Source of the DNA: Actinomyces faecalis
GTDB lineage: Bacteria; Actinomycetota; Actinomycetes; Actinomycetales; Actinomycetaceae
Direction of reading: 5' to 3'
Assembly: GCF_013184985.2 (NCBI RefSeq)
Contig: NZ_CP063418.1
Span: 2,542,001 to 2,606,000 of the forward strand
DNA: 64,000 nucleotides
Shown here: in pieces, positions 25,388 through 33,333 of the stretch
How positions within the stretch are numbered: position 1 is the first letter of the stretch
How the letters are laid out: each line of letters begins with the position of its first letter
Made by a program: the position numbers and the translations under genes
The notes under the pieces: model-generated
The model's input: only the letters and a program-made list of their open reading frames with translations
Told to the model about the DNA's origin: nothing
Databases searched by the model: none

Positions 25388-27531
25388 GCATCCCGGTCAC
25401 CTCCACCGCCTCCGCCTCCTGCCACGACGACGGCGCCGTCTGCTACTGCGGGACCGACTCCGGCCGCGTCCACGCCGGCGCGGACCGCATCGCGCTGGCA
25501 GGCTCCCCCAACGCCGGAAAGACCTCCATCTACAACTCCCTGACGGGTCTTCGCGCCAAGACCGGCAACTACCCCGGCGTCACGGTGGCCCGCGCCGTCG
25601 GCACGTGCCAGCTCACCGCCCGCGAGGCCGGCCTGGAGGAAGGCGACGCTCCTCGCCGTGTGCCGGTCACCATCGAGGACCTGCCCGGCGCCTACTCCCT
25701 GGAGCCCATCAGCCCCGACGAGCAGGTCGTCCTCGACGTGCTCACCGGCCGGCTGGCCGAGCAGGAGGCTCCGGACGCGCTCGTCGTCGTCATCGACGCC
25801 ACGACGCTCTCGCGCTCCCTGGGCCTGGCCGCCCAGGCCCTCGCCCTGGGCCTACCCACCTGCCTGGCCGTCACCATGACTGACGAGCTGACCCGCCGCG
25901 GCGGCCGCCTGGACGTCGAGGCGCTGGGCCGCGCCGTCGGTGTTCCTGCCGTGCGCGTCATCGGCAACCGCTCGGTGGGCATCACCCGGCTACGCGAGGC
26001 CATCGGCTCCTGGCGCACCTGGGAGCGCGTGCCCCTCGCCCCGCCGACCAGCGGGGCCGAGCGGCTGAGCTGGACCGAGTCCGTGCTGGAGGCGGCGGAC
26101 TACGTGCCGCCCAGCGAGGACCGGCGCACTGCCGCGGTCGACCGGGTCCTGCTGCACCCCGTGTGGGGCACGCTCATCTTCTTCGCCGTCATGTACCTCT
26201 TCTTCCAGGCGATCTTCACCTGGGCGGCGCCCTTCCAGGACGCGATCGAGTCGGCCTTCGGGTGGCTGGGAGCACAGGTCCACTCCTGGCTGGACGGCCC
26301 GGCACCCGTACTGGCCGGGCTGCTGGGCGACGGCGTCATCGGCGGCGTGGGCGGGGTCCTCACCTTCATCCCGCAGATCGTCATCATGTTCCTGCTCATC
26401 GCCCTTATGGAGGGTGTGGGGTACATGGCGCGGGCCGCCTTCCTCATGGACCGGGTCATGGCCTCAGCCGGCCTGGAAGGACGCGCCTTCGTGGCGCTGC
26501 TGTCCTCCTTCGCCTGCGCGATCCCCGGCATCATGGCCACGCGTACCCTGCCCAGCGCCAAGGACAGGCTCGCCACGATGCTGGCGGCGCCGCTCATGAC
26601 CTGCTCGGCGCGGCTGCCGGTCTACATCATCATGATCTCCCTGCTCGTAGGGCCTGAGGACCGCATCGGCCCCTTCGGCGCACGCGGGACGATCATGTTC
26701 GTCCTGTACCTGGCCGGGGCGGTGGCCGCGATGACGGCGGCCTGGGCGGTCAAGAGGCTCACCGACCGCGGCGGGACGCTCCTGCCTTTCTACATGGAGA
26801 TGCCGCCCTACCGCCTCCCACGGGCCAGGACCGTCGGCGTCGTGGTGTGGGACGCGGCCAAGGGGTTTGCCAAGAAGGCCGGGACGATCATCCTGACCGC
26901 CACGATCGTCATCTGGGTGCTGCTCAACGTCCCGCTGCGCTCCGACGCCGAGTTCGAGGCCTACTGCGCCAGTTCTGCCGAGTGCTCCGCGGTGGCCCAG
27001 GCGGTGGAGTCCCCGGCGGCCTCTACGGTGGTCGGGGAGGACGGCGCGCCGGTGACGGACGCTGAGGAGCTGGCTGCGCTCTACGACGCCCAGCGCACCA
27101 GCTACGTCATGGACAGCTCCTGGGGCGCCGCCGTCGGCCGCTTCGTGGAGCCGGTCTTTGAGCCGCTGGGCTTTGAGTGGCGGGTCAACGTCGCGGTGCT
27201 CTCCTCGCTGGCGGCACGCGAGACCTTTGTGGCCACGCTGGGCCAGATGGGTGCCGCCTCGGACCCGGAGGCGCCCACCGCGCAGCTTCAGGCCATGACC
27301 TACCAGCGGGACACGCTCACCAACTCGGCCGGTGAGCAGGTCTTCAACCCGGCCACGGTCGCCGCGATCCTCGCCTTCTTCGTCTTCGCGATGCAGTGCA
27401 TGGCTACGGCGGGCACCATCCGCCGTGAGACGGGGACGTGGAGGTGGGCGGCGGTTGCCTATGGCTACCTGTTCGTGCTGGCCTGGGTCGCAGGAGCAGT
27501 GGTGCACGCCGTCGTCGCCGCGCTCATGTGA
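25384..27531 (+). CDS. feoB: Ferrous iron transporter FeoB
   Basis: 715-residue Fe(II) transporter with an N-terminal G domain and a polytopic C-terminal part. G1 is GSPNAGKTS (about 39-47), switch region NYPGVTVAR, and G3 DLPGAYSLEP. Two Gate domains follow (PQIVIMFLLIALMEGVGYMA and the later ARETFVATLGQMG). A short N-terminal extension carries three cysteines (CHDDGAVCYC). Long loop between about 520 and 575 is acidic. Clustered with feoA and an NFU protein, and probably repressed by an iron-dependent regulator. Confidence 0.95.
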   Translation: MSIPVTSTASASCHDDGAVCYCGTDSGRVHAGADRIALAGSPNAGKTSIYNSLTGLRAKTGNYPGVTVARAVGTCQLTAREAGLEEGDAPRRVPVTIEDLPGAYSLEPISPDEQVVLDVLTGRLAEQEAPDALVVVIDATTLSRSLGLAAQALALGLPTCLAVTMTDELTRRGGRLDVEALGRAVGVPAVRVIGNRSVGITRLREAIGSWRTWERVPLAPPTSGAERLSWTESVLEAADYVPPSEDRRTAAVDRVLLHPVWGTLIFFAVMYLFFQAIFTWAAPFQDAIESAFGWLGAQVHSWLDGPAPVLAGLLGDGVIGGVGGVLTFIPQIVIMFLLIALMEGVGYMARAAFLMDRVMASAGLEGRAFVALLSSFACAIPGIMATRTLPSAKDRLATMLAAPLMTCSARLPVYIIMISLLVGPEDRIGPFGARGTIMFVLYLAGAVAAMTAAWAVKRLTDRGGTLLPFYMEMPPYRLPRARTVGVVVWDAAKGFAKKAGTIILTATIVIWVLLNVPLRSDAEFEAYCASSAECSAVAQAVESPAASTVVGEDGAPVTDAEELAALYDAQRTSYVMDSSWGAAVGRFVEPVFEPLGFEWRVNVAVLSSLAARETFVATLGQMGAASDPEAPTAQLQAMTYQRDTLTNSAGEQVFNPATVAAILAFFVFAMQCMATAGTIRRETGTWRWAAVAYGYLFVLAWVAGAVVHAVVAALM

Positions 27532-27576
27532 CGCCGGCACCCGGAGTCACCGTCACACAGAGAGGAGCAGCCCGCC

Positions 27577-28152
27577 GTGCCCGTGGTCCCCACCCACCCG
27601 GTGACGACGCCGGACCCCGCGGTCCTGCGCTGGGTGGTACCCGATGGCTTGCTGCCCTTCACCGGGTCGGTGGCGCGCGCCCCGCGCATGCTCCAGGCGC
27701 TGCTCGACGACGGCGTGCTGGCCGGCCTCGAGGTAGCGCCTGGCGCGGTGCTGACCCTGCTCGCCCCTGGGCGCACCTGGGGCGAGGCTGGACCAGCTGT
27801 ACGGGCAGCCCTCGTTGACGCGCTGGGGATCCCCGGCTCGTGGGAGGCCGCGCCCGGCGCCGTCGGGGTCGGACCGGACGAGGTGCTGGAGGCCGCCGCC
27901 CGAGAGATCGCGGAGGGACCGGTCGCAGCGATCGCACGCGCCCATGGAGGCAGCTTCACGGTCCAGCGCGTGAGGGACGGCGTCGTCGAGATCGCGCTGG
28001 AGGGCGCGTGCCACGACTGCCCGGCCGCCGTCGTCACCATGCACGCGCGCTTCGAGCACCTGCTGCGCCGCCGCTGCCCGTGGCTGGTGAGCGTGCGCGA
28101 GGTGCCGAGGTCCACACCTCACAACGTTATTTCACCTACACCCGCTGGCTAG
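27577..28152 (+). CDS. NifU C-terminal (NFU) domain protein
   Basis: 191-residue Fe-S scaffold/carrier. The C-terminal NFU domain contains the cluster-binding CxxC in EGACHDCPAAVVTMHARFEH (about 145-164). The N-terminal 100 residues are not recognisable as Nfu_N. Its position after feoAB suggests incoming Fe(II) is tied to Fe-S assembly (inference). The last about 15 codons switch to AT-rich usage and the stop overlaps the convergent permease gene by 4 bp, so the natural 3' end may have been replaced when the neighbouring island inserted. Confidence 0.82.
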   Translation: MPVVPTHPVTTPDPAVLRWVVPDGLLPFTGSVARAPRMLQALLDDGVLAGLEVAPGAVLTLLAPGRTWGEAGPAVRAALVDALGIPGSWEAAPGAVGVGPDEVLEAAAREIAEGPVAAIARAHGGSFTVQRVRDGVVEIALEGACHDCPAAVVTMHARFEHLLRRRCPWLVSVREVPRSTPHNVISPTPAG

Positions 28153-30512
28153 ACACCGGCGTCGCCATTGCTGGGGCTACAAGCCCCAGCAACCAGCAGA
28201 CCGGCGGACACCAATGCCGACGCCACAACGGGCATAGCCCACCACCAACCGAAAGAGCCGGTCACTAGGGGATTGTTCATCAGCACAGCCGGCTGCGCTC
28301 CGAAGCGGCCAAATAGGGATGCTGTGGCCGTGCACACCACCAGACTCACGCTCAATGGCACGGTGAGAGCACACTGACGGTATCTATCAGCGCCGTAGTC
28401 CCGCGCCTGCAGGCGCACAGACCGTAGCCGTCCCAAGAACGTGATCGCCGCGAGTCCTTGGCCGATCATTGCCGCCAGGCCTGCAGCAATCGGCAGGGCG
28501 AGTGCCTGTCTCATCAGCTGGCGCCGCTCCGGAGAGTCCGGTTCGATGACAAATGCATAGCCGGCCCGGGTGATGACGTCGCTACGGAAGGCATCGCGTC
28601 GATCGTCTGGAAGGGAACCGAAGTGTGGCAGGTAGATCGTCCGTCCAGTAGACGGAATGAGCCCCAGCTCCCCCACCTGCACATCGTCAGCGCTGAGCAC
28701 CACGTCAGGTAGCCATTGATTGTCTAACAAACTCGACGGCGACAATCCCGTCATCTCAGCAGTCTCCTCGACCTGGTCCGTAGCCGGGGTGAAGAAGACA
28801 AGCGTCGCTCGCCCTTCCGCGCCGCCTCCCAGCAACTCGGTTGCCGCAGTACCAGCCAGCTCTGCCGCAGGCCCCTGCTCAGGGGCCAAGGCGACCAGTC
28901 CGAGAGCACTGAAGCACAAGGCCGAGGTGCAGCTTGCTTCGCCCGCCGGGCCAACCCGCGGCTGATGCTGATCCTCACGCAACTGTGTGAACACGAAGGC
29001 CGATTCCATCGCTTGCGGGTAGGCGGCGGTCAACACGGAGACGTCCTGTGCAGTGAGTCCTTGAACCGTAAGTGTCTGGTCTTCTTGCCCCTCAGTCCCA
29101 TTCGTGAGGCCGAAGTGAAGGTTTGCACTGTAGAAGGAAGCGAAACCGGTGAACATCATCGTGACCATGAGAACAGGAAGTGCGACGGTAAGACAGTGTC
29201 GCACTGCTGTGCCCGCGATAGGGGTACGCCGCAACCACGGCAGGCTGAATAGCAGTACCGGCGTAGTCAATGCCGCCAGAATCACTCCCAGAACATGACC
29301 GGTGAGCACCCGATGCGGCTCTGCAACCCGCAAGTAGACGAGTGCCATTGCCGCGATCGTCCCTACCGCACCCAGCACCACTCCGTAGGTGGGGCGCAGG
29401 CGCCAGGCCGCGCCTCGCGTATCGGCCGACCAGCGGCGCAGCCGGTCCGGCAACGCTCCCAGTAGGCCAGCAAGTAACAACCAGGCTGCGGTGAGACCCA
29501 GGACCTGCGCCAGCACCGGCCGATAACCGGCCCAGTACTGACCCAACGCCGAGCCGATGCTCCCGTAGCCCACGCCGAGAACCACCTGAGCCAGGATGAT
29601 CCCTAGAACACTACCGATGATGAGCGTGAGCGGCATGGCCGCACCAGCCAGGGCCTGCGCGCGGCGTGGCGTCGCACCCGCAGCTCGCAGCGCCCCGGCA
29701 ACGCGCTCGACACGGGGGCGGTGTGCCGCCAGAGCCGCCCCGCAACCTGCTCCAGCACTCAGGAGTAGCAGCACCACCAGAACGGGGAAGCCAGCCAGCC
29801 GCCGAGAACTGACTTCCTGCGTTGCAGCACGGACCGCCTGGTCGATCCCCGCTGTCGTGACCGCACCGCTGCCGCACTGCTGTTCCAGCCTGATCTGTTC
29901 ACACGGGTTGGTATTACTCAGCCAGGAGGAAACAACCCCACTCCCATCATTCCCCAGGAGATCACCAACAATCACGGTAGCCGTAAGATCACCTGTAGCA
30001 GAGGGATTACGGGTCACGCCCGTCACCGTATATGCCCGAGCACCCGCAGGCATGTCTTCCGCAGTCAGTTCCAGGTGATCCCCTATATGCAGGCCCGTGC
30101 GGCGGGCGACCTCAACGGAGATCGAGGCCTCGCCGTCAGCAGCTGGATACTCACCCTGCACAAGTAGGCCGGAACGGGAGGGCCCGCTCAGCGCATACGC
30201 CTGTACATCAGAGGTGGCCCGCGGCCCGGTTACGGCGGCGCTGGCACGCAGTACCGCCACCGCCTGCCCATGACTTGCCAGCGTACGCATGTAGTCGGAA
30301 AGCTCATCACTGTCGCCACCGACCTGGTAATCGTAGCCGCCGAATTCAACGCGGGCCCCGGCCTCCACCACGGCCAGGAAGGTGGCCCTCGCACTGAGCA
30401 GCAGGGAACCGAACAAGGCCAGGCCACCTGCCACCAACAGTGCCGCGGCGAACAGTCCCGGACGCCCAGACATCGACCGGGTGATGACCCTGGATTGCAG
30501 TCGGGTCATCAC
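28149..30512 (-). CDS. FtsX-type ABC transporter permease
   Basis: 787-residue membrane protein with two FtsX-like modules. One N-terminal helix (about 20-42) leads to an extracytoplasmic domain (about 45-240, including one CEQIRLEQQC cysteine pair). Then come about six helices between 245 and 470, a second external domain (about 475-680, with CTSALC) and about three C-terminal helices. This is the mechanotransducing/MacB-like type, not an importer. Start ATG overlaps the ATPase stop (ATGA). Base composition is visibly lower in GC than flanking genes. It probably exports, or gives immunity to, the peptide encoded first in the operon (inference). Confidence 0.82.
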   Translation of the reverse strand: MMTRLQSRVITRSMSGRPGLFAAALLVAGGLALFGSLLLSARATFLAVVEAGARVEFGGYDYQVGGDSDELSDYMRTLASHGQAVAVLRASAAVTGPRATSDVQAYALSGPSRSGLLVQGEYPAADGEASISVEVARRTGLHIGDHLELTAEDMPAGARAYTVTGVTRNPSATGDLTATVIVGDLLGNDGSGVVSSWLSNTNPCEQIRLEQQCGSGAVTTAGIDQAVRAATQEVSSRRLAGFPVLVVLLLLSAGAGCGAALAAHRPRVERVAGALRAAGATPRRAQALAGAAMPLTLIIGSVLGIILAQVVLGVGYGSIGSALGQYWAGYRPVLAQVLGLTAAWLLLAGLLGALPDRLRRWSADTRGAAWRLRPTYGVVLGAVGTIAAMALVYLRVAEPHRVLTGHVLGVILAALTTPVLLFSLPWLRRTPIAGTAVRHCLTVALPVLMVTMMFTGFASFYSANLHFGLTNGTEGQEDQTLTVQGLTAQDVSVLTAAYPQAMESAFVFTQLREDQHQPRVGPAGEASCTSALCFSALGLVALAPEQGPAAELAGTAATELLGGGAEGRATLVFFTPATDQVEETAEMTGLSPSSLLDNQWLPDVVLSADDVQVGELGLIPSTGRTIYLPHFGSLPDDRRDAFRSDVITRAGYAFVIEPDSPERRQLMRQALALPIAAGLAAMIGQGLAAITFLGRLRSVRLQARDYGADRYRQCALTVPLSVSLVVCTATASLFGRFGAQPAVLMNNPLVTGSFGWWWAMPVVASALVSAGLLVAGACSPSNGDAGV

Positions 30513-31192
30513 AGACCTCCGTCAGCCCCAGCATCTGCGACAGGTATCTCGGCCACGAGGTCGTGGTCACGAATACGCAACACTACGTCGGCATGTTCCG
30601 CGACCACCGGGTCATGGGTCGCCACCAGAACCAGTAGTCCGTCGTCATGCGCAAGGTCAACAAAGCGCTGCGCGATCTCCCGGGTCGCGGTCTCGTCGAC
30701 CGCGCCAGTCGGCTCATCGGCCAGCAGGACCTGGGGAGCCGTCGCTAATGCGCGAGCGATAGCCACTCGCTGCTGCTCACCCCCAGAAAGACTACCCACG
30801 ACGGCCTCGGCACGCCCGGCAAGCCCAAGTTTTTCCAGCAGTGCAGCGGCATCCGGGAGAGGACCCACACCACCACTTGCCGAGGCAAATTCTTGGGCCA
30901 GCTTCACATTCTCAACAGAGGTTAGGTACGGAACCAACCGATAGTCCTGGTAGACCTGAGCCACGCGTCGGCTGCCATCCGCACCCGTAAACTTAATCGT
31001 CCCGGTATCCGGTCCGAGGTCACCGGTGATCAAACGGAACAGGGTGGTCTTACCCGCACCGGAGGGTCCCATCACCGCATACAGCCGCCCAGCCGTAAGG
31101 CGACAGGTGACGTCCCGATATATCACGCGCTCGCGCACGCCGCGGTAGGAGAATCCCACCCCGGTCAGGGTAACTTCTGGATGTCCAGGCAT
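30509..31192 (-). CDS. ABC transporter ATP-binding protein (MacB/LolD-like)
   Basis: 227-residue ABC ATPase. Walker A is GPSGAGKTT (about 41-49), Q-loop in QDYRLVPYLTSVENV, signature LSGGEQQRVAIARA, Walker B VLLADEPTGAVD, and H-loop ATHDP. This is the lipoprotein/peptide-export class that pairs with FtsX-type permeases. The ATG at 31192 shares one base with the stop of the peptide gene (TGATG), so translation of the ATPase is coupled to the peptide. Confidence 0.93.
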   Translation of the reverse strand: MPGHPEVTLTGVGFSYRGVRERVIYRDVTCRLTAGRLYAVMGPSGAGKTTLFRLITGDLGPDTGTIKFTGADGSRRVAQVYQDYRLVPYLTSVENVKLAQEFASASGGVGPLPDAAALLEKLGLAGRAEAVVGSLSGGEQQRVAIARALATAPQVLLADEPTGAVDETATREIAQRFVDLAHDDGLLVLVATHDPVVAEHADVVLRIRDHDLVAEIPVADAGADGGL

Positions 31193-31536
31193 CACCGAGG
31201 CGCCTGATCGACACGTGCACTGCGAGGCCAAATGCTACTGGTCGGCGACGTGTAGTAATACGGCGTGTAATGCCAGGTATTGGTATTCGTGAACCACGAT
31301 GAGTGGTAGTCGGGAGAATTCGTCAGATCGAGAGTCACGCGAACCTTCGTATCACTGCCAATGCTTGAACAGGTGCCCGCCGCGCGAGTAGCGCCAACTA
31401 TCGTCTGAAGCTCCGCACTACAATTAGACGACAACGCATCCGCACTGGGTGCGATTGATACAAAGCACCCCACAGTGAACAGCGTTGACAACGCCACCGT
31501 GAACACACCACGCCTCAGCGGACTTGACTTCACCAT
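31192..31536 (-). CDS. Small secreted aromatic-rich peptide, candidate bacteriocin or ABC-linked effector
   Basis: 114-residue protein with an evident signal peptide (basic SSPLRRG, hydrophobic 11-28, AxA-type end at SADA-34). The predicted mature peptide has 80 residues, two cysteines in its first 22 residues and a C-terminal half rich in Tyr and Trp (YHSSWFTNTNTWHYTPYYY). A lipobox reading (TVGC at 21-24) is a weaker alternative. Start choice: ATG at 31536 has AAGAGG nearby; a longer frame from 31641 would add an unlikely leader. Gene order secreted peptide-ATPase-multispan permease resembles lactococcin-972-type loci, but I see no convincing Lcn972 motif. Low GC suggests acquisition. Function unproven. 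Confidence 0.65.
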   Translation of the reverse strand: MVKSSPLRRGVFTVALSTLFTVGCFVSIAPSADALSSNCSAELQTIVGATRAAGTCSSIGSDTKVRVTLDLTNSPDYHSSWFTNTNTWHYTPYYYTSPTSSIWPRSARVDQAPR

Positions 31537-31754
31537 TGCAATCAACCTCTTTTGCCCGACCTCATCGAAGAGCAAGGGCAACTCAATGAGACACGCCCCG
31601 AAAGGAACCAAAACAATGATAGACCGTATGACCTGAAACACATCCCGGCATATATATATAACAAATCGATAACAACCGAGATGGCCGTCACGCTGTCAGG
31701 CATCCGTAGACTGGTGCAGTAGGTGTTCACAGGCCAGATGGAGGTCGCCGAACT

Positions 31755-32000
31755 GTGGCTAGCACGTACTCGCGTCTTCTTTCCCGCCTGGGCAGCACCG
31801 TCGCCGCTCTCTCAGGCGCGCTGCTGGTCATTGCCGTGTACGCCCACCTCACGGACAGGACCTTCTGGGAGGGGCTCACCTCACTGTGGGTGCCCCTCGT
31901 CATCTACCTGCCCGCGGTGGCCTGGAGCATTTGGCGCTCTCCCGTGCCGCAGACCGGCACACAGGCGCATACTGAGGAGGCGAGCAGCACGACGAGGTGA
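31755..32000 (+). CDS. Small membrane protein
   Basis: 81 residues, two hydrophobic helices (about 12-31 and 41-61) and a polar tail. Not recognised. GC returns to the genome level here, marking the right edge of the AT-rich island. GTG start at 31755. It is followed after 9 bp by another small membrane protein gene, probably in the same transcript. Confidence 0.55.
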   Translation: MASTYSRLLSRLGSTVAALSGALLVIAVYAHLTDRTFWEGLTSLWVPLVIYLPAVAWSIWRSPVPQTGTQAHTEEASSTTR

Positions 32001-32009
32001 GGAGCTCCC

Positions 32010-32390
32010 GTGGATCCAGTTCAGCCCCTGAGCGGTGACGCCTACCGCGGCGTGGACAGCCTGTCGACCGGACGTCTGCTCACCGACGTCGTCTGCTACG
32101 CCGTCGTCACCCTTGCTGCCGTGCAGGCACCTGGACCGTGGCGCTACCTGGCGCTGCTGGCCGGGCCGGTCCTCATCGCCAGCACCGAGCTCGCCTCTCA
32201 GCGTCGTCGGCACGGTCCCGCACCCGATGGCGCCCCCAGCGTTCCCCTGCGACGTCTCACCTGCGAGATCGCCGTCGGCCTCCTGCTCGCGGCGCTCACG
32301 CTCTGGCTGGGCTGGCCGGTGGCCCTCTCACTCCTTGCCGCCGCACCCGCCGTGCTGGCCCTGCTCATGTGGCTCACCCAGCCGCGATAG
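32010..32390 (+). CDS. Small membrane protein
   Basis: 126 residues with about four hydrophobic segments (27-58 and 87-122) around a central basic loop SQRRRHG. Not recognised. GTG start at 32010 preceded by GTGAGGAG. It converges on the heme operon and is followed by a large hairpin. Confidence 0.6.
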   Translation: MDPVQPLSGDAYRGVDSLSTGRLLTDVVCYAVVTLAAVQAPGPWRYLALLAGPVLIASTELASQRRRHGPAPDGAPSVPLRRLTCEIAVGLLLAALTLWLGWPVALSLLAAAPAVLALLMWLTQPR

Positions 32391-32404
32391 CACCTCAGAA
32401 CACA

Positions 32405-32476
32405 GGACGGCCCCTGCGCCACACGGACAAGGTCGTACCAGGGTTCCTGGTCGTCCGCGTGAGGCCGGGGCCGTCC
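32405..32476. terminator. Composite nested hairpin between convergent genes
   Basis: Three nested helices: GGACGGCCCC (32405-32414) pairs with GGGGCCGTCC (32467-32476). Inside it CACACGGAC pairs with GTCCGCGTG (one mismatch), and at the tip ACCAGG-GTT-CCTGGT. It lies between the convergent membrane-protein gene and hemQ and probably terminates both. Confidence 0.7.
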
Positions 32477-32499
32477 CGCTGGGAGGGTGAGCCTGGGGC

Positions 32500-33276
32500 T
32501 CAGGAGCGGGGCTGACGCTCGGCCCACTCGGCCGGGCTCACGCGCACGCCGGTGTAGAAGGGGGTGTCCTCGCGCACGTGCAGGCGCGCCTCGGTGTAGC
32601 GCTGGTGGTGGATGACGCCCTCCAGACGGTCAAGGGTGTCCGCCTCGAAGCCGAGGATCCACTCGTAGTCGCTCAGCCCCATGGTCGACAGCGTCGAGCC
32701 CTTGACATCAGGATACTTGGAGAAGCCGTTGCGCCCGTGCTCCTTCATGATCCGCGAGCGCTCCTCAGCCGGCAGCAGGTACCAGTCGTAGGACCGCACG
32801 AAGGGGTAGACCATGAGCCAGTCGCGCGGTACCACGCCACCGAAGCAGGCGGGGATGTGCATGCGGTTGAACTCGGCCGGAGTGTGCAGACCCATGCAGG
32901 ACCACACGGGCTCCAGGTAGCGCCCCAGCGCGCTGGCGCGCAGACGGTGGTTGGCGTCCTGTAGCTTCTCGGGGTCGTCGTCGAGCCACCACACGAGCAG
33001 GTCGGCGTCAGAGCGGAAGCCGGAGACGTCGTACCAGCCGCGGGTGGTCACCTCGGACTGCTCGACGTAGTACTGCGACTCCCCGACCAGGCGGCGACGC
33101 GTGTCCTCCAGCGGCGGCAGCGGCTGGGTGAGGCGGAAGACCGCGTAGAGGGCGTAGTGGTTCTTGTTGTTGACCTCGTCGAGGTCAACGTGGCGGGCGT
33201 CGCGCGGGTCGTGCTGGTAGTGGCCGTGGGACTCGGAGCCTCCGGCGGTCGCGGCCGGGGTGGTCTGGTCAGTCAT
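32500..33276 (-). CDS. hemQ: Coproheme decarboxylase HemQ (ChdC)
   Basis: 258-residue chlorite-dismutase-family enzyme that converts coproheme III to heme b, the last step of the coproporphyrin pathway. The catalytic Tyr region YPFVRSYDWYLLP (about 148-160), the conserved HTPAEFNRMHIPACF and KGSTLSTMGLSDYEWILGFE all match actinobacterial ChdC. Third gene of the hemA-hemH-hemQ operon, 57 bp after hemH. Start ATG at 33276 with GGGAGTCCACC upstream. Confidence 0.95.
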   Translation of the reverse strand: MTDQTTPAATAGGSESHGHYQHDPRDARHVDLDEVNNKNHYALYAVFRLTQPLPPLEDTRRRLVGESQYYVEQSEVTTRGWYDVSGFRSDADLLVWWLDDDPEKLQDANHRLRASALGRYLEPVWSCMGLHTPAEFNRMHIPACFGGVVPRDWLMVYPFVRSYDWYLLPAEERSRIMKEHGRNGFSKYPDVKGSTLSTMGLSDYEWILGFEADTLDRLEGVIHHQRYTEARLHVREDTPFYTGVRVSPAEWAERQPRS

Positions 33277-33333
33277 GGTGGACTCCCTCGTTGGTGGTGG
33301 GGTGGTGGTTGGTCTGGGTGGACGATGGCGGGC

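Noticed and set aside
30509-31231. Longer ATPase start at 31231
   Set aside because: Adds MASQCTCRSGASV, unlike ABC ATPases, and would overlap the peptide gene by 40 bp; the ATG at 31192 gives a TGATG coupling.
31192-31536. Direct assignment of the secreted peptide to the lactococcin 972 family
   Set aside because: Gene context is suggestive, but the characteristic Gly-Trp head and YSNYxH pattern are not present.
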